NCBI RefSeq assembly: GCF_001735805.1
Contig: NZ_CP017248.1
Location: forward strand, 4,278,001 to 4,342,000
Direction: 5' to 3'
DNA: 64,000 nucleotides
Origin: Streptomyces fodineus
GTDB lineage: Bacteria > Actinomycetota > Actinomycetes > Streptomycetales > Streptomycetaceae
Part shown: piece after piece, positions 43,700 to 52,830 of the stretch
Numbering within the stretch: position 1 is the first letter of the stretch
Layout: each line of letters starts with the position of its first letter
The notes under the pieces: model-generated
What the model was told of the DNA's origin: nothing
Seen by the model: the letters and a program-made list of their open reading frames with translations, nothing else
Databases searched by the model: none
Translations under genes and position numbers: made by a program

Positions 43700-45267
43700 T
43701 TGGCCGCCTCCACCGAGGGCTTGGGGTCGGTCTTGTGTACGTCGGACATGGTCTGCTTGACCGCCGGGTTGACGATGTCCGTGACGGGCTTCGGGTAGAC
43801 GCCCAGGAAGATCAGCAGCACGATCAGCGGGGCGACGACCACGAGTTCACGCGCGCGGAGGTCGGGCATCGCGGAGACCTCGGGCTTCACCGGGCCCGTC
43901 ATCGTCCGCTGGTACAGGAGGAGGGTGTAGAGCGCGGCGAGGACGATGCCGAAGGTGGCGATGACGCCGATCGCCGGATGGCGCGCGAACGTGCCGACCA
44001 GGACGAGGAACTCGCTGACGAACGGGGCGAGTCCGGGCAGTGAGAGGGTCGCGAGGCCGCCGATCAGGAAGGTGCCGGCGAGCACCGGTGCGACCTTCTG
44101 CACGCCCCCGTAGTCCGCGATGAGCCGCGAGCCGCGCCGGGAGATCAGGAAGCCGGCGACCAGCATCAGCGCGGCCGTGGAGATGCCGTGGTTGACCATG
44201 TAGAGCGTCGCCCCGGACTGTCCCTGGCTGGTCATCGCGAAGATGCCCATGATGATGAAGCCGAAGTGCGAGATCGACGCGTAGGCGACCAGGCGTTTGA
44301 TGTCCCGCTGGCCCACGGCCAGCAGTGCGCCGTAGATGATGCTGATGAGTGCCAGGACGAGGATGACGGGCGTCGCCCACTTGCTGGCCTCCGGGAACAG
44401 CTGGAGGCAGAAGCGGAGCATCGCGAAGGTGCCCACCTTGTCGACGACCGCGGTGATGAGGACGGCGACCGGGGCGGTGGACTCCTGCATGGCGTTGGGC
44501 AGCCAGGTGTGCAGCGGCCACAGCGGGGCCTTCACCGCGAACGCGAAGAAGAAGCCCAGGAACAGCCAGCGTTCGGTGCTCGTCGCCATGTGCAGCGAGC
44601 CGTTCGCGCGGGCTTGCGCGATTTCCTGGAGGCTGAAGTTTCCGGCCACTACGTAGAGGCCGATCACCGCGGCCAGCATGATCAGGCCGCCGACCAGGTT
44701 GTAGAGCAGGAACTTGACCGCCGCGTACGAGCGCTGGGTCGAGGCCGCCTTCTCGCCCTGTGCGTGGGCGCGGTCTCCGAAGCCGCCGATGAGGAAGTAC
44801 ATCGGGATGAGCATGGCTTCGAAGAAGATGTAGAAGACGAAGACGTCGGTGGCCTCGAAGGAGATGAGCACCATCGCCTCGACGGCCAGGATGAGCGCGA
44901 AGAAGCCCTGGGTGGGCCGCCAGCGGCGGCTGCCCGTCTCCAGCGGGTCGGCGTCGTTCCAGCCGGCGAGGATGATGAACGGGATCAGTACGGCGGTCAG
45001 GGCGATCAGCGCCACCGCGATGCCGTCGACACCCAGCTCGTACCGCACCCCGAAGTTCTTGATCCAGGCATGGGATTCGGTGAGCTGGTAGCGGGCGCCG
45101 CCCGGGTCGAAACGGACCAGGACGGTGATCGCCAGGGCGAGCGTGGCGAGCGAGACGAGCAGCGCCAGCCACTTCGCGGCGGTGCGCTGCGCGGCCGGTA
45201 CGGCGGCCGTGGCGACGGCTCCCACGGCCGGGAGCGCCGCCGTCGCTGTCAGCAGAGGAAAGGACAT
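43696..45267 (-). CDS. nuoM: NADH-quinone oxidoreductase subunit M
   Basis: Antiporter-like proton-pumping membrane subunit. The 523-residue protein includes ELGVDGIAVALIALTAVLI, FEAMLIPMYFLIGGFGD, FFFAFAVKAPLWPLHTWLPN and GQRDIKRLVAYASISHFGFI, which carry the conserved Glu and Lys residues of the channel. It starts with ATG at 45267, five bases after the nuoL stop, and ends overlapping nuoN. The C-terminus has a polar tail VHKTDPKPSVEAAK. Standard length for the family. Confidence 0.96.
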   Translation of the reverse strand: MSFPLLTATAALPAVGAVATAAVPAAQRTAAKWLALLVSLATLALAITVLVRFDPGGARYQLTESHAWIKNFGVRYELGVDGIAVALIALTAVLIPFIILAGWNDADPLETGSRRWRPTQGFFALILAVEAMVLISFEATDVFVFYIFFEAMLIPMYFLIGGFGDRAHAQGEKAASTQRSYAAVKFLLYNLVGGLIMLAAVIGLYVVAGNFSLQEIAQARANGSLHMATSTERWLFLGFFFAFAVKAPLWPLHTWLPNAMQESTAPVAVLITAVVDKVGTFAMLRFCLQLFPEASKWATPVILVLALISIIYGALLAVGQRDIKRLVAYASISHFGFIIMGIFAMTSQGQSGATLYMVNHGISTAALMLVAGFLISRRGSRLIADYGGVQKVAPVLAGTFLIGGLATLSLPGLAPFVSEFLVLVGTFARHPAIGVIATFGIVLAALYTLLLYQRTMTGPVKPEVSAMPDLRARELVVVAPLIVLLIFLGVYPKPVTDIVNPAVKQTMSDVHKTDPKPSVEAAK

Positions 45268-45272
45268 CGGTA

Positions 45273-47219
45273 TCAGACCGCCCTCATCAGCAGGGTCGCG
45301 GCGACCAGGAGTGCCGCGCCGCCGAACATCGAGACCGCATAGGAGCGGGCGAAGCCGTTCTGGAGCCGGCGGAGCCGCCCGGACAGGCCGCCGAAGCCGG
45401 CCGCCGTGCCGTTGACGACGCCGTCGACCAGGGTGTGGTCGAGGTACACCAGGGAGCGCGTCAGGTGCTCGCCGCCGCGCACCAGGACCACGTGGTTGAA
45501 GTCGTCCTGGAGCAGGTCGCGGCGGGCCGCGCGGGTGAGCAGCGAGCCGCGCGGGGCGACGACGGGGACGGGCTTACGGCCGTACTGGGCCCAGGCGATG
45601 CCGACGCCGATGGCCAGGCACACCATGGTGGCCCCGGTGACTGCCCAGGCGCTGACCGGGGAGTGGCCCTCGCTGTGCCCGGTGACCGGCTCGAGCCAGT
45701 GCAGGAAGCGGTCGCCGATGCTGAAGAAGCCACCGCCGAAGACCGAGCCGACGGCCAGCACGATCATCGGGATCGTCATGACCTTGGGGGACTCGTGCGG
45801 GTGCGGCTCGGCGTGCTCGCCGCGGTGCTCCGCGGCGGGCTCCGCGCTCGGCGCCTCCGGAGAGCGAGTGGGTTGGTTCTTCCAACGCTCCTCTCCGAAG
45901 AACGTCATCAGCATCACGCGCGTCATGTAGAAGGCGGTGATGGCCGCGCCCAGCAGGGCAGCGCCGCCGAGGATCCAGCCCTCGGTGCCGCCCTTGGCGA
46001 AGGCCGCCTCGATGATCTTGTCCTTGGAGAAGAAGCCGGACAGGCCGGGGAAGCCGATGATGGCGAGGTAGCCGAGGCCGAAGGTGATGAAGGTGACCGG
46101 CATGTACTTCCTGAGGCCGCCGTACTTGCGCATGTCGACCTCGTCGTTCATGCCGTGCATGACGGAGCCGGCACCCAGGAACAGCCCGGCCTTGAAGAAG
46201 CCGTGCGTCACCAGGTGCATGATCGCGAAGACATAGCCGATGGGGCCGAGGCCCGCCGCCAGGACCATGTAGCCGATCTGCGACATGGTCGAACCAGCCA
46301 GCGCCTTCTTGATGTCGTCCTTCGCACAACCGACGATCGCACCGAAGAGGAGCGTGACCGCGCCGACCACCGTGACGGCCAGCTGGGCATCGGGTGCCGC
46401 GTTGAAGATGGCGCCGGAGCGGACGATGAGATACACGCCCGCGGTCACCATCGTCGCCGCGTGGATCAGGGCCGAGACCGGGGTCGGGCCCTCCATGGCG
46501 TCTCCGAGCCAGGACTGCAGCGGCACCTGGGCCGACTTGCCACAGGCGGCGAGGAGCAGCATCAGGCCGATCGCGGTGAGCTTGCCCTCGGAGGTGTCAG
46601 CGGCGTGGCTGAGGACCGGGCCGAAGGCGAAGCTGCCGAAGGTGGTGAACATCAGCATGATCGCGATCGACAGGCCCATGTCGCCGACGCGGTTGACCAG
46701 GAAGGCTTTCTTCGCGGCCGTCGCGGCGCTGGGCTTGTGCTGCCAGAAGCCGATCAGCAGGTACGAGGCGAGGCCGACGCCCTCCCAGCCGACGTACAGC
46801 AGCAGGTAGTTGTCGGCGAGGACGAGCAGCAGCATCGCCGCGAGGAACAGGTTCAGGTAGCCGAAGAAGCGGCGGCGCCGCTCGTCGTGCTCCATGTACC
46901 CGACCGAGTACAGGTGGATCAGTGAGCCGACGCCTGTGATGAGCAGGACGAACGTCATCGACAGCTGATCCAGGCGGAAGGTGACGTCCGCCTGGAAGCC
47001 CGCCACCGGGACCCAGCTGAACAGGTGTTGCATCAGGGTCCGGTGATCGGTCCCCTTGCCCAGCAGGTCGGCGAAGAGGACGAGACCGATGGCGAAGGAG
47101 ACGAACGACAGCAGCGTGCCGATCCAGTGGCCGACGCGGTCCAGGCGCCGGCCGCCGACCAGGAGGACGGCCGCTCCGAGCAGGGGCGCCGCGATGAGCA
47201 GCGCGATCAGGTTCTCCAC
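45273..47219 (-). CDS. nuoL: NADH-quinone oxidoreductase subunit L
   Basis: Terminal antiporter-like membrane subunit with the long lateral helix. The 648-residue protein has GWEGVGLASYLLIGFWQHKP, KSAQVPLQSWLGDAMEGPTP, SALIHAATMVTAGVYLIVRS and the HGFFKAGLFLGAGSVMH helix. Near residue 450 a cytoplasmic or periplasmic loop is unusually rich in His, Glu and Pro (AAEHRGEHAEPHPHESPK). The GTG start at 47219 lies 15 bases after the nuoK stop. Together with NuoM and NuoN it forms the distal membrane arm. Confidence 0.96.
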   Translation of the reverse strand: MENLIALLIAAPLLGAAVLLVGGRRLDRVGHWIGTLLSFVSFAIGLVLFADLLGKGTDHRTLMQHLFSWVPVAGFQADVTFRLDQLSMTFVLLITGVGSLIHLYSVGYMEHDERRRRFFGYLNLFLAAMLLLVLADNYLLLYVGWEGVGLASYLLIGFWQHKPSAATAAKKAFLVNRVGDMGLSIAIMLMFTTFGSFAFGPVLSHAADTSEGKLTAIGLMLLLAACGKSAQVPLQSWLGDAMEGPTPVSALIHAATMVTAGVYLIVRSGAIFNAAPDAQLAVTVVGAVTLLFGAIVGCAKDDIKKALAGSTMSQIGYMVLAAGLGPIGYVFAIMHLVTHGFFKAGLFLGAGSVMHGMNDEVDMRKYGGLRKYMPVTFITFGLGYLAIIGFPGLSGFFSKDKIIEAAFAKGGTEGWILGGAALLGAAITAFYMTRVMLMTFFGEERWKNQPTRSPEAPSAEPAAEHRGEHAEPHPHESPKVMTIPMIVLAVGSVFGGGFFSIGDRFLHWLEPVTGHSEGHSPVSAWAVTGATMVCLAIGVGIAWAQYGRKPVPVVAPRGSLLTRAARRDLLQDDFNHVVLVRGGEHLTRSLVYLDHTLVDGVVNGTAAGFGGLSGRLRRLQNGFARSYAVSMFGGAALLVAATLLMRAV

Positions 47220-47234
47220 GATTCTTCCGACCCC

Positions 47235-47534
47235 TTACAGCTTCATCAGGCTGGCGTCGTCGACCGAGGCCGAGTGGCGGGTACGGAACAGCGACACGAT
47301 GATCGCGAGGCCCACCACGACCTCCGCGGCGGCGACGACCATCGTGAAGAAGGCGATGATCTGGCCGTCGAGGTTGTCGTGCATCCGGGAGAAGGTGACG
47401 AACGCGAGGTTGCAGGCGTTCAGCATCAGCTCGATGCACATGAAGACCACGATGGCGTTGCGCCGGATCAGTACGCCGGTCGCACCGATCGTGAACAACA
47501 GGGCGGCGAGGTACAGGTAGTTGACCGGGTTCAC
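47235..47534 (-). CDS. nuoK: NADH-quinone oxidoreductase subunit K
   Basis: Small three-helix membrane subunit. The 99-residue protein contains MCIELMLNACNLAFVTFS and TMVVAAAEVVVGLAIIVSLFR with the two buried glutamates required for proton translocation. Length equals the E. coli subunit (100), unlike the longer nuo2 copy. The GTG start at 47534 overlaps the nuoJ stop by GTGA. The sequence ends ASVDDASLMKL, the typical actinobacterial form. Confidence 0.97.
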   Translation of the reverse strand: MNPVNYLYLAALLFTIGATGVLIRRNAIVVFMCIELMLNACNLAFVTFSRMHDNLDGQIIAFFTMVVAAAEVVVGLAIIVSLFRTRHSASVDDASLMKL

Positions 47535-48373
47535 TTCGACGCCTCCTCGGGCCGCTTGAACGTCGCCGGTTCGATCGGCTTGCGCTCCAGGCGTTCCTCC
47601 GCGCGCTGCTCGAGCGCCCGTAGGTCATTGAGCGCCTCCGCGGACACGTCCCGGATCTGGCCGCGTTCACGCAGCGTCTTGTTGACGGTCAGCTCGGACG
47701 GGGTGCCGTCGGGGAGCAGGCCCGCGATGTCCACCGCGTTGTGCCGGGCGTAGACGCCGGGGGCGGGCAGCGGCGGTACGTACGTGCCCTCGCGGACCCG
47801 CTGTTCGGACAGTTCGCGCTGGGTCTTGGCCCGCTCGGTGCGCTCGCGGTGGGTGAGCACCATGGCGCCGACGGCGGCCGTGATCAGCAGGGCGCCGGTG
47901 ATTTCGAAGGCGAAGACGTACTTGGTGAAGATGAGGGAGGCGAGGCCCACCACATTGCCGTTCGCGTTCGCCCGGCCGGTGCCGGCGAACTCCTTCAAGG
48001 AGGCGTTCCCGATGCCGGCGAACAGCAGGACGCCGAAGCCGACCCCGCACAGAAGGGCCAGCCAGCGCTGCCCCTTGATGGTCTCCTTCAGGGAGTCCGC
48101 GGCCGTGACGCCGACGAGCATCACCACGAACAGGAACAGCATCATGATCGCGCCGGTGTAGACGACGATCTGCACGATTCCCAGGAAGTAGGCGCCGTTG
48201 GCGAGGTAGAACACCGCCAGGACGATCATGGTCCCGGCGAGGCAGAGCGCGCTGTGCACGGCCTTCTTCATGAAGACGGTACCCAGGGCGCCGATCACCG
48301 CGACGGTGCCGAGGACCCAGAACTGGAAGGCCTCACCGGTCGAGGTCGTGTAGGCGGCGAGCTGCGGGCTCAT
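47531..48373 (-). CDS. nuoJ: NADH-quinone oxidoreductase subunit J
   Basis: Five-helix membrane subunit J. The 280-residue protein has VFMKKAVHSALCLAGTMIVL and YFLGIVQIVVYTGAIMMLFLF, the conserved third helix. The last 90 residues (after AVGAMVLTHRERTER) are hydrophilic and charged, with many Arg and Glu, making it about 95 residues longer than E. coli NuoJ. I use the ATG at 48373, which overlaps the nuoI stop; the open frame runs further upstream but inside nuoI. Ends overlap nuoK. Confidence 0.95.
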   Translation of the reverse strand: MSPQLAAYTTSTGEAFQFWVLGTVAVIGALGTVFMKKAVHSALCLAGTMIVLAVFYLANGAYFLGIVQIVVYTGAIMMLFLFVVMLVGVTAADSLKETIKGQRWLALLCGVGFGVLLFAGIGNASLKEFAGTGRANANGNVVGLASLIFTKYVFAFEITGALLITAAVGAMVLTHRERTERAKTQRELSEQRVREGTYVPPLPAPGVYARHNAVDIAGLLPDGTPSELTVNKTLRERGQIRDVSAEALNDLRALEQRAEERLERKPIEPATFKRPEEASK

Positions 48374-48972
48374 GCGTCCACCTCCTCGTCGTCTGGCTTC
48401 TCGCCTTTGGAGACCGCGACCTGGGGGACCGTGCCGGGCGCGGCCTGCGTCACCAGGCCCCGGTAGTAGTCCTGCTCGTCCGTGCCCGGGAAGATCGCGT
48501 GGGGCGTGTCGACCATGCCCTCTTCGAGGCCGGCGAGGAGCTGTTCCTTGGTGTAGATGAGGTTGGCGCGGCTGGAGTCGGCCAGTTCGAACTCGTTGGT
48601 CATCGTCAGCGCGCGCGTGGGGCACGCCTCGATGCACAGGCCGCACAGGATGCAGCGGGCGTAGTTGATCTGGTAGACGCGGCCGTACCGCTCGCCCGGC
48701 GAGTAGCGCTCCTCGTCGGTGTTGTCGGCGCCCTCCACGTAGATGGCGTCGGCGGGGCAGGCCCAGGCGCACAGCTCGCAGCCGACGCACTTCTCCAGGC
48801 CGTCCGGATGGCGGTTGAGCTGGTGCCGTCCGTGGAACCGCGGAGCCGTGGTCTTCTTCTGCTCCGGGTACTGCTCGGTCAGCCGCTTCTTGAACATGGC
48901 CTTGAAGGTCACGCCGAAGCCGGCCACGGGGTTCAGGAAACCGGGCTTGGTCTCCTTGGGCTCTTCAGCCAT
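48370..48972 (-). CDS. nuoI: NADH-quinone oxidoreductase subunit I (2x[4Fe-4S])
   Basis: Iron-sulfur subunit with clusters N6a and N6b. The 200-residue protein has the motifs CVGCELCAWACP and CILCGLCIEACP with all eight cysteines. The ATG at 48972 is set by a strong AAAGGAGG eight or nine bases upstream; a longer frame to 49032 is not needed. It overlaps the nuoH end by eight bases. Compared with the nuo2 copy, the spacer between cluster motifs is of similar length but the sequences differ widely, with only the cluster regions conserved. Confidence 0.96.
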   Translation of the reverse strand: MAEEPKETKPGFLNPVAGFGVTFKAMFKKRLTEQYPEQKKTTAPRFHGRHQLNRHPDGLEKCVGCELCAWACPADAIYVEGADNTDEERYSPGERYGRVYQINYARCILCGLCIEACPTRALTMTNEFELADSSRANLIYTKEQLLAGLEEGMVDTPHAIFPGTDEQDYYRGLVTQAAPGTVPQVAVSKGEKPDDEEVDA

Positions 48973-50329
48973 CCGACGCCTCCTTTCCATCCGAAGATCC
49001 GTCACTGACAGTGTCCGTCCCGCCACTGACAATCAGCTCCCGCTCCCGGCGCGGTCGGCGCCTGGGCACGGGCGGCAGCTCCTGACCGGGCAGCGGCGGC
49101 ACCGGGAACCCACCGGCCATCGGGTCGAATCCGGCCTGCTCGGCGGCGGGCTGTTCGGCCGTCCTGGCCTTCTCCCGGAACATGTCGGCGACGAAGGAGA
49201 TCAGCAGCAGGGCGAGCACACCGCCACCCACGTAGAGGGCGATGTCGGCGAAGTCGTAGTGCTCGTTGCGCAGGGCCCGTACGGTCGCCACCAGCATCAG
49301 CCAGGTGACGGAGACCGGGATGAGAACCTTCCAGCCGAGCTTCATCAGCTGGTCGTAGCGGACGCGCGGGAGTGTGCCGCGCAGCCAGACGAAGACGAAC
49401 AGCAGCAGCACGACCTTGGCCACGAACCACAGCAGCGGCCACCAGCCGTGGTTGGCGCCCGCCCAGGCGGTGCTGATCGGCCAGGGAGCCCGCCAGCCGC
49501 CCAGGAAGAGCGTGGTCGACACGGCCGAGACCGTCACCATGTTCACGTACTCGGCGAGCATGAACATCGCGAACTTGATGGACGAGTACTCGGTGTTGAA
49601 GCCGCCGACCAGGTCGCCCTCGGACTCCGGCATGTCGAAGGGGGCACGGTTTGTCTCGCCGACCATCGTGACGATGTAGAGGATGAACGAGACCGGCAGC
49701 AGCAGGATGTACCAGCGGTCGTGCTGCTGCGCCACGATCGTGGACGTCGACATCGACCCCGAGTAGAGGAACACGGAGGCGAACGCGGCGCCCATGGCGA
49801 TCTCGTAGGAGATCATCTGCGCGCAGGAGCGCAGGCCGCCGAGGAGCGGGTAGGTGGATCCAGAACTCCAACCCGCAAGAACGATGCCGTAGATGCCGAT
49901 GGAGGCGACCGCGAGGATGTAGAGCACCGCGATCGGCAGGTCGGTGAGCTGCATCGTGGTGCGATGGCCGAAGATCGAGATCTCGTTGTCGGCCGGTCCG
50001 AAGGGGATCACCGCGATCGCCATGAAGGCCGGGATGGCCGCGACGATCGGCGCGAGGACGTACACCACGGTGTCCGCGCGCTTGACGATGATGTCTTCCT
50101 TGAGCATCAGCTTCACACCGTCGGCGAGCGACTGGAGCATGCCCCAGGGGCCGTGCCGGTTGGGGCCGACGCGCAGCTGCATCCAGGCGATGACCTTGCG
50201 CTCCATGACGATGGAGATGAGCACGGTCACCATCAGGAAGGCGAAGCAGAACACCGCCTTGATGACGACCAGCCACCAGGGGTCGCGGCCGAACATCGAG
50301 AGGTCTTCAGCTGCGAGGTACGGGCTCAT
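48965..50329 (-). CDS. nuoH: NADH-quinone oxidoreductase subunit H
   Basis: Membrane subunit joining the arms at the quinone site. The 454-residue protein has RVGPNRHGPWGMLQSLADGV near residue 55, GWSSGSTYPLLGGLRSCAQM, and ETNRAPFDMPESEGDLVGGF, all hallmark NuoH stretches. The core ends near residue 385; about 70 further residues are Pro/Arg/Glu-rich and probably disordered, a tail absent from the nuo2 copy. ATG at 50329 overlaps the nuoG stop by ATGA. Confidence 0.96.
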   Translation of the reverse strand: MSPYLAAEDLSMFGRDPWWLVVIKAVFCFAFLMVTVLISIVMERKVIAWMQLRVGPNRHGPWGMLQSLADGVKLMLKEDIIVKRADTVVYVLAPIVAAIPAFMAIAVIPFGPADNEISIFGHRTTMQLTDLPIAVLYILAVASIGIYGIVLAGWSSGSTYPLLGGLRSCAQMISYEIAMGAAFASVFLYSGSMSTSTIVAQQHDRWYILLLPVSFILYIVTMVGETNRAPFDMPESEGDLVGGFNTEYSSIKFAMFMLAEYVNMVTVSAVSTTLFLGGWRAPWPISTAWAGANHGWWPLLWFVAKVVLLLFVFVWLRGTLPRVRYDQLMKLGWKVLIPVSVTWLMLVATVRALRNEHYDFADIALYVGGGVLALLLISFVADMFREKARTAEQPAAEQAGFDPMAGGFPVPPLPGQELPPVPRRRPRRERELIVSGGTDTVSDGSSDGKEASDG

Positions 50330-52830
50330 GCCTCCACCTCCTTGGGGGCCTCTTCGGCGAGTGCCGCCGGGCCGATGTGGACGAGGGAACCGGGCTGTGC
50401 CCCGGTGTCGGAGGCGACGCCGGCGCCGGCGGAGTTCAGCGGGAGCCAGACCACCCGGTCGGGCATCTCGGTGATCTCCAGCGGGAGTTCGACCGTGCCG
50501 GACGGTCCGGTGACGGCGAGAAGGCCGCCGTCCTCGACGCCCGCCTCGTCGGCCGTCGCCGCCGACACGCGCGCGTGGGCGGCGTGCCGGGTTCCGGCGA
50601 GCGCCTCGTCGCCCTGCTGCAGGACGCCCTGGTCGAGCAGCAGGCGGTGCCCGGCGAGTACGGCCTCGCCGACGGCCGGACGGGGCAGCGCGCCCGCGGA
50701 CTCCTGAGGTTCGGTGGCGCGCGGGCCGCCCCAGGAGCCGAGCCGGTCGATCTCCGCGCGCGTGGTGCGCAGATCCGGCAGGCCCAGATGGACGTCCATG
50801 GCGTCGGACAACATCTGCAGCACGCGCGCGTCGGTCGGCGGCAGGCGGCGGGTCATCTGGTCGGGCTTGAGGGCGGCCTCGAAGAACCGGACTCTGCCTT
50901 CCCAGTTGAGGAAGGTGCCCGCCTTCTCGGCGACCGCGGCGACCGGCAGGACGACGTCAGCGTGTGCGGTGACCTCGCTGGGCCGCAGTTCCAGCGACAC
51001 CAGGAAGCCGACGCTGTCGAGTGCTTCACGCGCGCGTGCCGGGTCGGGCAGATCGGCGACCTCCACACCGGCGACCACCAGTGCCGACAGTTCGCCGGTG
51101 GCGGCGGCCTCGACGATGTGGTGGGTGTCGCGGCCGTAACGCAGCGGCAGTTCGGCGAGCCCCCAGACTGCGGCGACCTCCTCCCGTGCGCGCGGGTCGG
51201 TCGCCGGGCGACCGCCCGGCAGCAGTGACGGCATGGCGCCCACTTCGACGGCGCCGCGCTCCCCGGCCCGGCGCGGGATCCACACCAGTTCGGCGCCGGT
51301 CGCGCCGGCCGCGCGTACCGCGGCGGTGAGGCCCCCGGCGACCGCGGCGAGCCGCTCGCCGACGATGATGACCGCGCCCTCGGTGCGCAGGGCCTCGGCG
51401 GCGCGTGTGCCGGGCTCCCCCAGGTCGGCGCCGCTCGCGAGGGCGTCCAGCCACTCGGTCTCGGTGCCCGGCGCGGCCGGCAGCAGGGTGCCGCCCGCCT
51501 TCTGAAGGCCTCGGGTCGCGTGCGTGGCCAGCGCGAACACCTTCTGCTTGCGCTTGCGCCAGGCCTTGCGCAGCCGCAGGAAGACGCCGGGCGCCTCCTC
51601 CTCCGACTCGAAGCCGACCAGCAGGACGGCGGGCGCCTTCTCCAGGGAGGTGTACGTGACGCCCGTACCGTCGAGGTCACGGCCGCGGCCTGCCACCCGG
51701 GAGGCAAGGAAGTCTGCCTCTTCGCCGCTGTGCACGCGCGCGCGGAAGTCGATGTCGTTGGTGTCGAGCGCCACGCGCGCGAACTTGCTGTAGGCGTAGG
51801 CGTCCTCGACGGTCAGCCTGCCGCCGATGAGGACACCTGCCCGGGAGCGGGCGGCGGTGAGCCCGCGCGCGGCTGCATCCAGCGCCTCCGGCCAGGAGGC
51901 GGGCTCCAGGACACCGTCGGCGTTACGGACCAGCGGGGTCTGGAGGCGGTCCCTGAGCTGCGCGTACCGGAATGCGAAGCGTCCCTTGTCGCAGATCCAC
52001 TCCTCGTTGACCTCGGGGTCGTTCTCGGCGAGCCGCCGCATGACCTTGCCGCGCCGGTGGTCGGTGCGGGTGGCGCAGCCGCCGGCGCAGTGCTCGCAGA
52101 CCGACGGCGAGGAGACCAGGTCGAAGGGGCGGGAGCGGAATCGGTAGGCCGCCGAGGTGAGCGCGCCGACCGGGCAGATCTGGATGGTGTTGCCGGAGAA
52201 GTACGACTCGAACGGGTCTCCTTCGCCGGTGCCGACCTGCTGGAGCGCGCCCCGTTCGATCAGCTCGATCATCGGGTCGCCCGCGATCTGGTTGGAGAAC
52301 CGGGTGCAGCGGGCGCACAGCACGCACCGCTCGCGGTCCAGCAGCACCTGCGTGGAGATCGGTACGGGCTTTTCGTAGGTGCGCTTCTTGCCGTCGAAGC
52401 GGGACTCGGCGTTGCCGTGCGACATGGCCTGGTTCTGCAGCGGGCACTCGCCGCCCTTGTCGCAGACCGGGCAGTCCAGCGGGTGGTTGATGAGCAGCAG
52501 TTCCATCACGCCGTGCTGGGCCTTCTCGGCGACCGGCGAGGTGAGCTGCGTCTTCACCACCATGCCGTCGGTGCAGGTGATGGTGCAGGACGCCATCGGC
52601 TTGCGCTGGCCCTCGACCTCGACGATGCACTGGCGGCACGCGCCGGCGGGGTCGAGCAGGGGGTGGTCGCAGAACCGGGGGATCTCGATGCCGAGCTGCT
52701 CGGCGGCCCGGATGACCAGGGTGCCCTTGGGCACGCTGATCTCGACGCCGTCGATCGTCAGCGTGACGAGGTCCTCCGGCGGGACCGCCGCCTCTCCCCC
52801 GCCCGCGGGAGCACTGGTGGTCACGGTCAT
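50326..52830 (-). CDS. nuoG: NADH-quinone oxidoreductase subunit G
   Basis: Largest soluble subunit, carrying several iron-sulfur clusters in the electron wire. The 834-residue protein has an N-terminal [2Fe-2S] domain (CDHPLLDPAGACRQCIVEVE), the His-Cys3 cluster HPLDCPVCDKGGECPLQNQ, a [4Fe-4S] motif CVLCARCTRF with downstream CPVGAL, and then CEHCAGGC plus ICDKG, which form the extra N7 site found in some bacteria. A molybdopterin oxidoreductase-like domain follows from about residue 270 without a visible cofactor role. The ATG at 52830 overlaps the nuoF stop (ATGA). Confidence 0.95.
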   Translation of the reverse strand: MTVTTSAPAGGGEAAVPPEDLVTLTIDGVEISVPKGTLVIRAAEQLGIEIPRFCDHPLLDPAGACRQCIVEVEGQRKPMASCTITCTDGMVVKTQLTSPVAEKAQHGVMELLLINHPLDCPVCDKGGECPLQNQAMSHGNAESRFDGKKRTYEKPVPISTQVLLDRERCVLCARCTRFSNQIAGDPMIELIERGALQQVGTGEGDPFESYFSGNTIQICPVGALTSAAYRFRSRPFDLVSSPSVCEHCAGGCATRTDHRRGKVMRRLAENDPEVNEEWICDKGRFAFRYAQLRDRLQTPLVRNADGVLEPASWPEALDAAARGLTAARSRAGVLIGGRLTVEDAYAYSKFARVALDTNDIDFRARVHSGEEADFLASRVAGRGRDLDGTGVTYTSLEKAPAVLLVGFESEEEAPGVFLRLRKAWRKRKQKVFALATHATRGLQKAGGTLLPAAPGTETEWLDALASGADLGEPGTRAAEALRTEGAVIIVGERLAAVAGGLTAAVRAAGATGAELVWIPRRAGERGAVEVGAMPSLLPGGRPATDPRAREEVAAVWGLAELPLRYGRDTHHIVEAAATGELSALVVAGVEVADLPDPARAREALDSVGFLVSLELRPSEVTAHADVVLPVAAVAEKAGTFLNWEGRVRFFEAALKPDQMTRRLPPTDARVLQMLSDAMDVHLGLPDLRTTRAEIDRLGSWGGPRATEPQESAGALPRPAVGEAVLAGHRLLLDQGVLQQGDEALAGTRHAAHARVSAATADEAGVEDGGLLAVTGPSGTVELPLEITEMPDRVVWLPLNSAGAGVASDTGAQPGSLVHIGPAALAEEAPKEVEA

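Noticed and set aside
48374..48790. Longer nuoJ frame extending into nuoI
   Set aside because: It overlaps the well-supported nuoI gene; the ATG at 48373 gives the normal start with an ATGA overlap.
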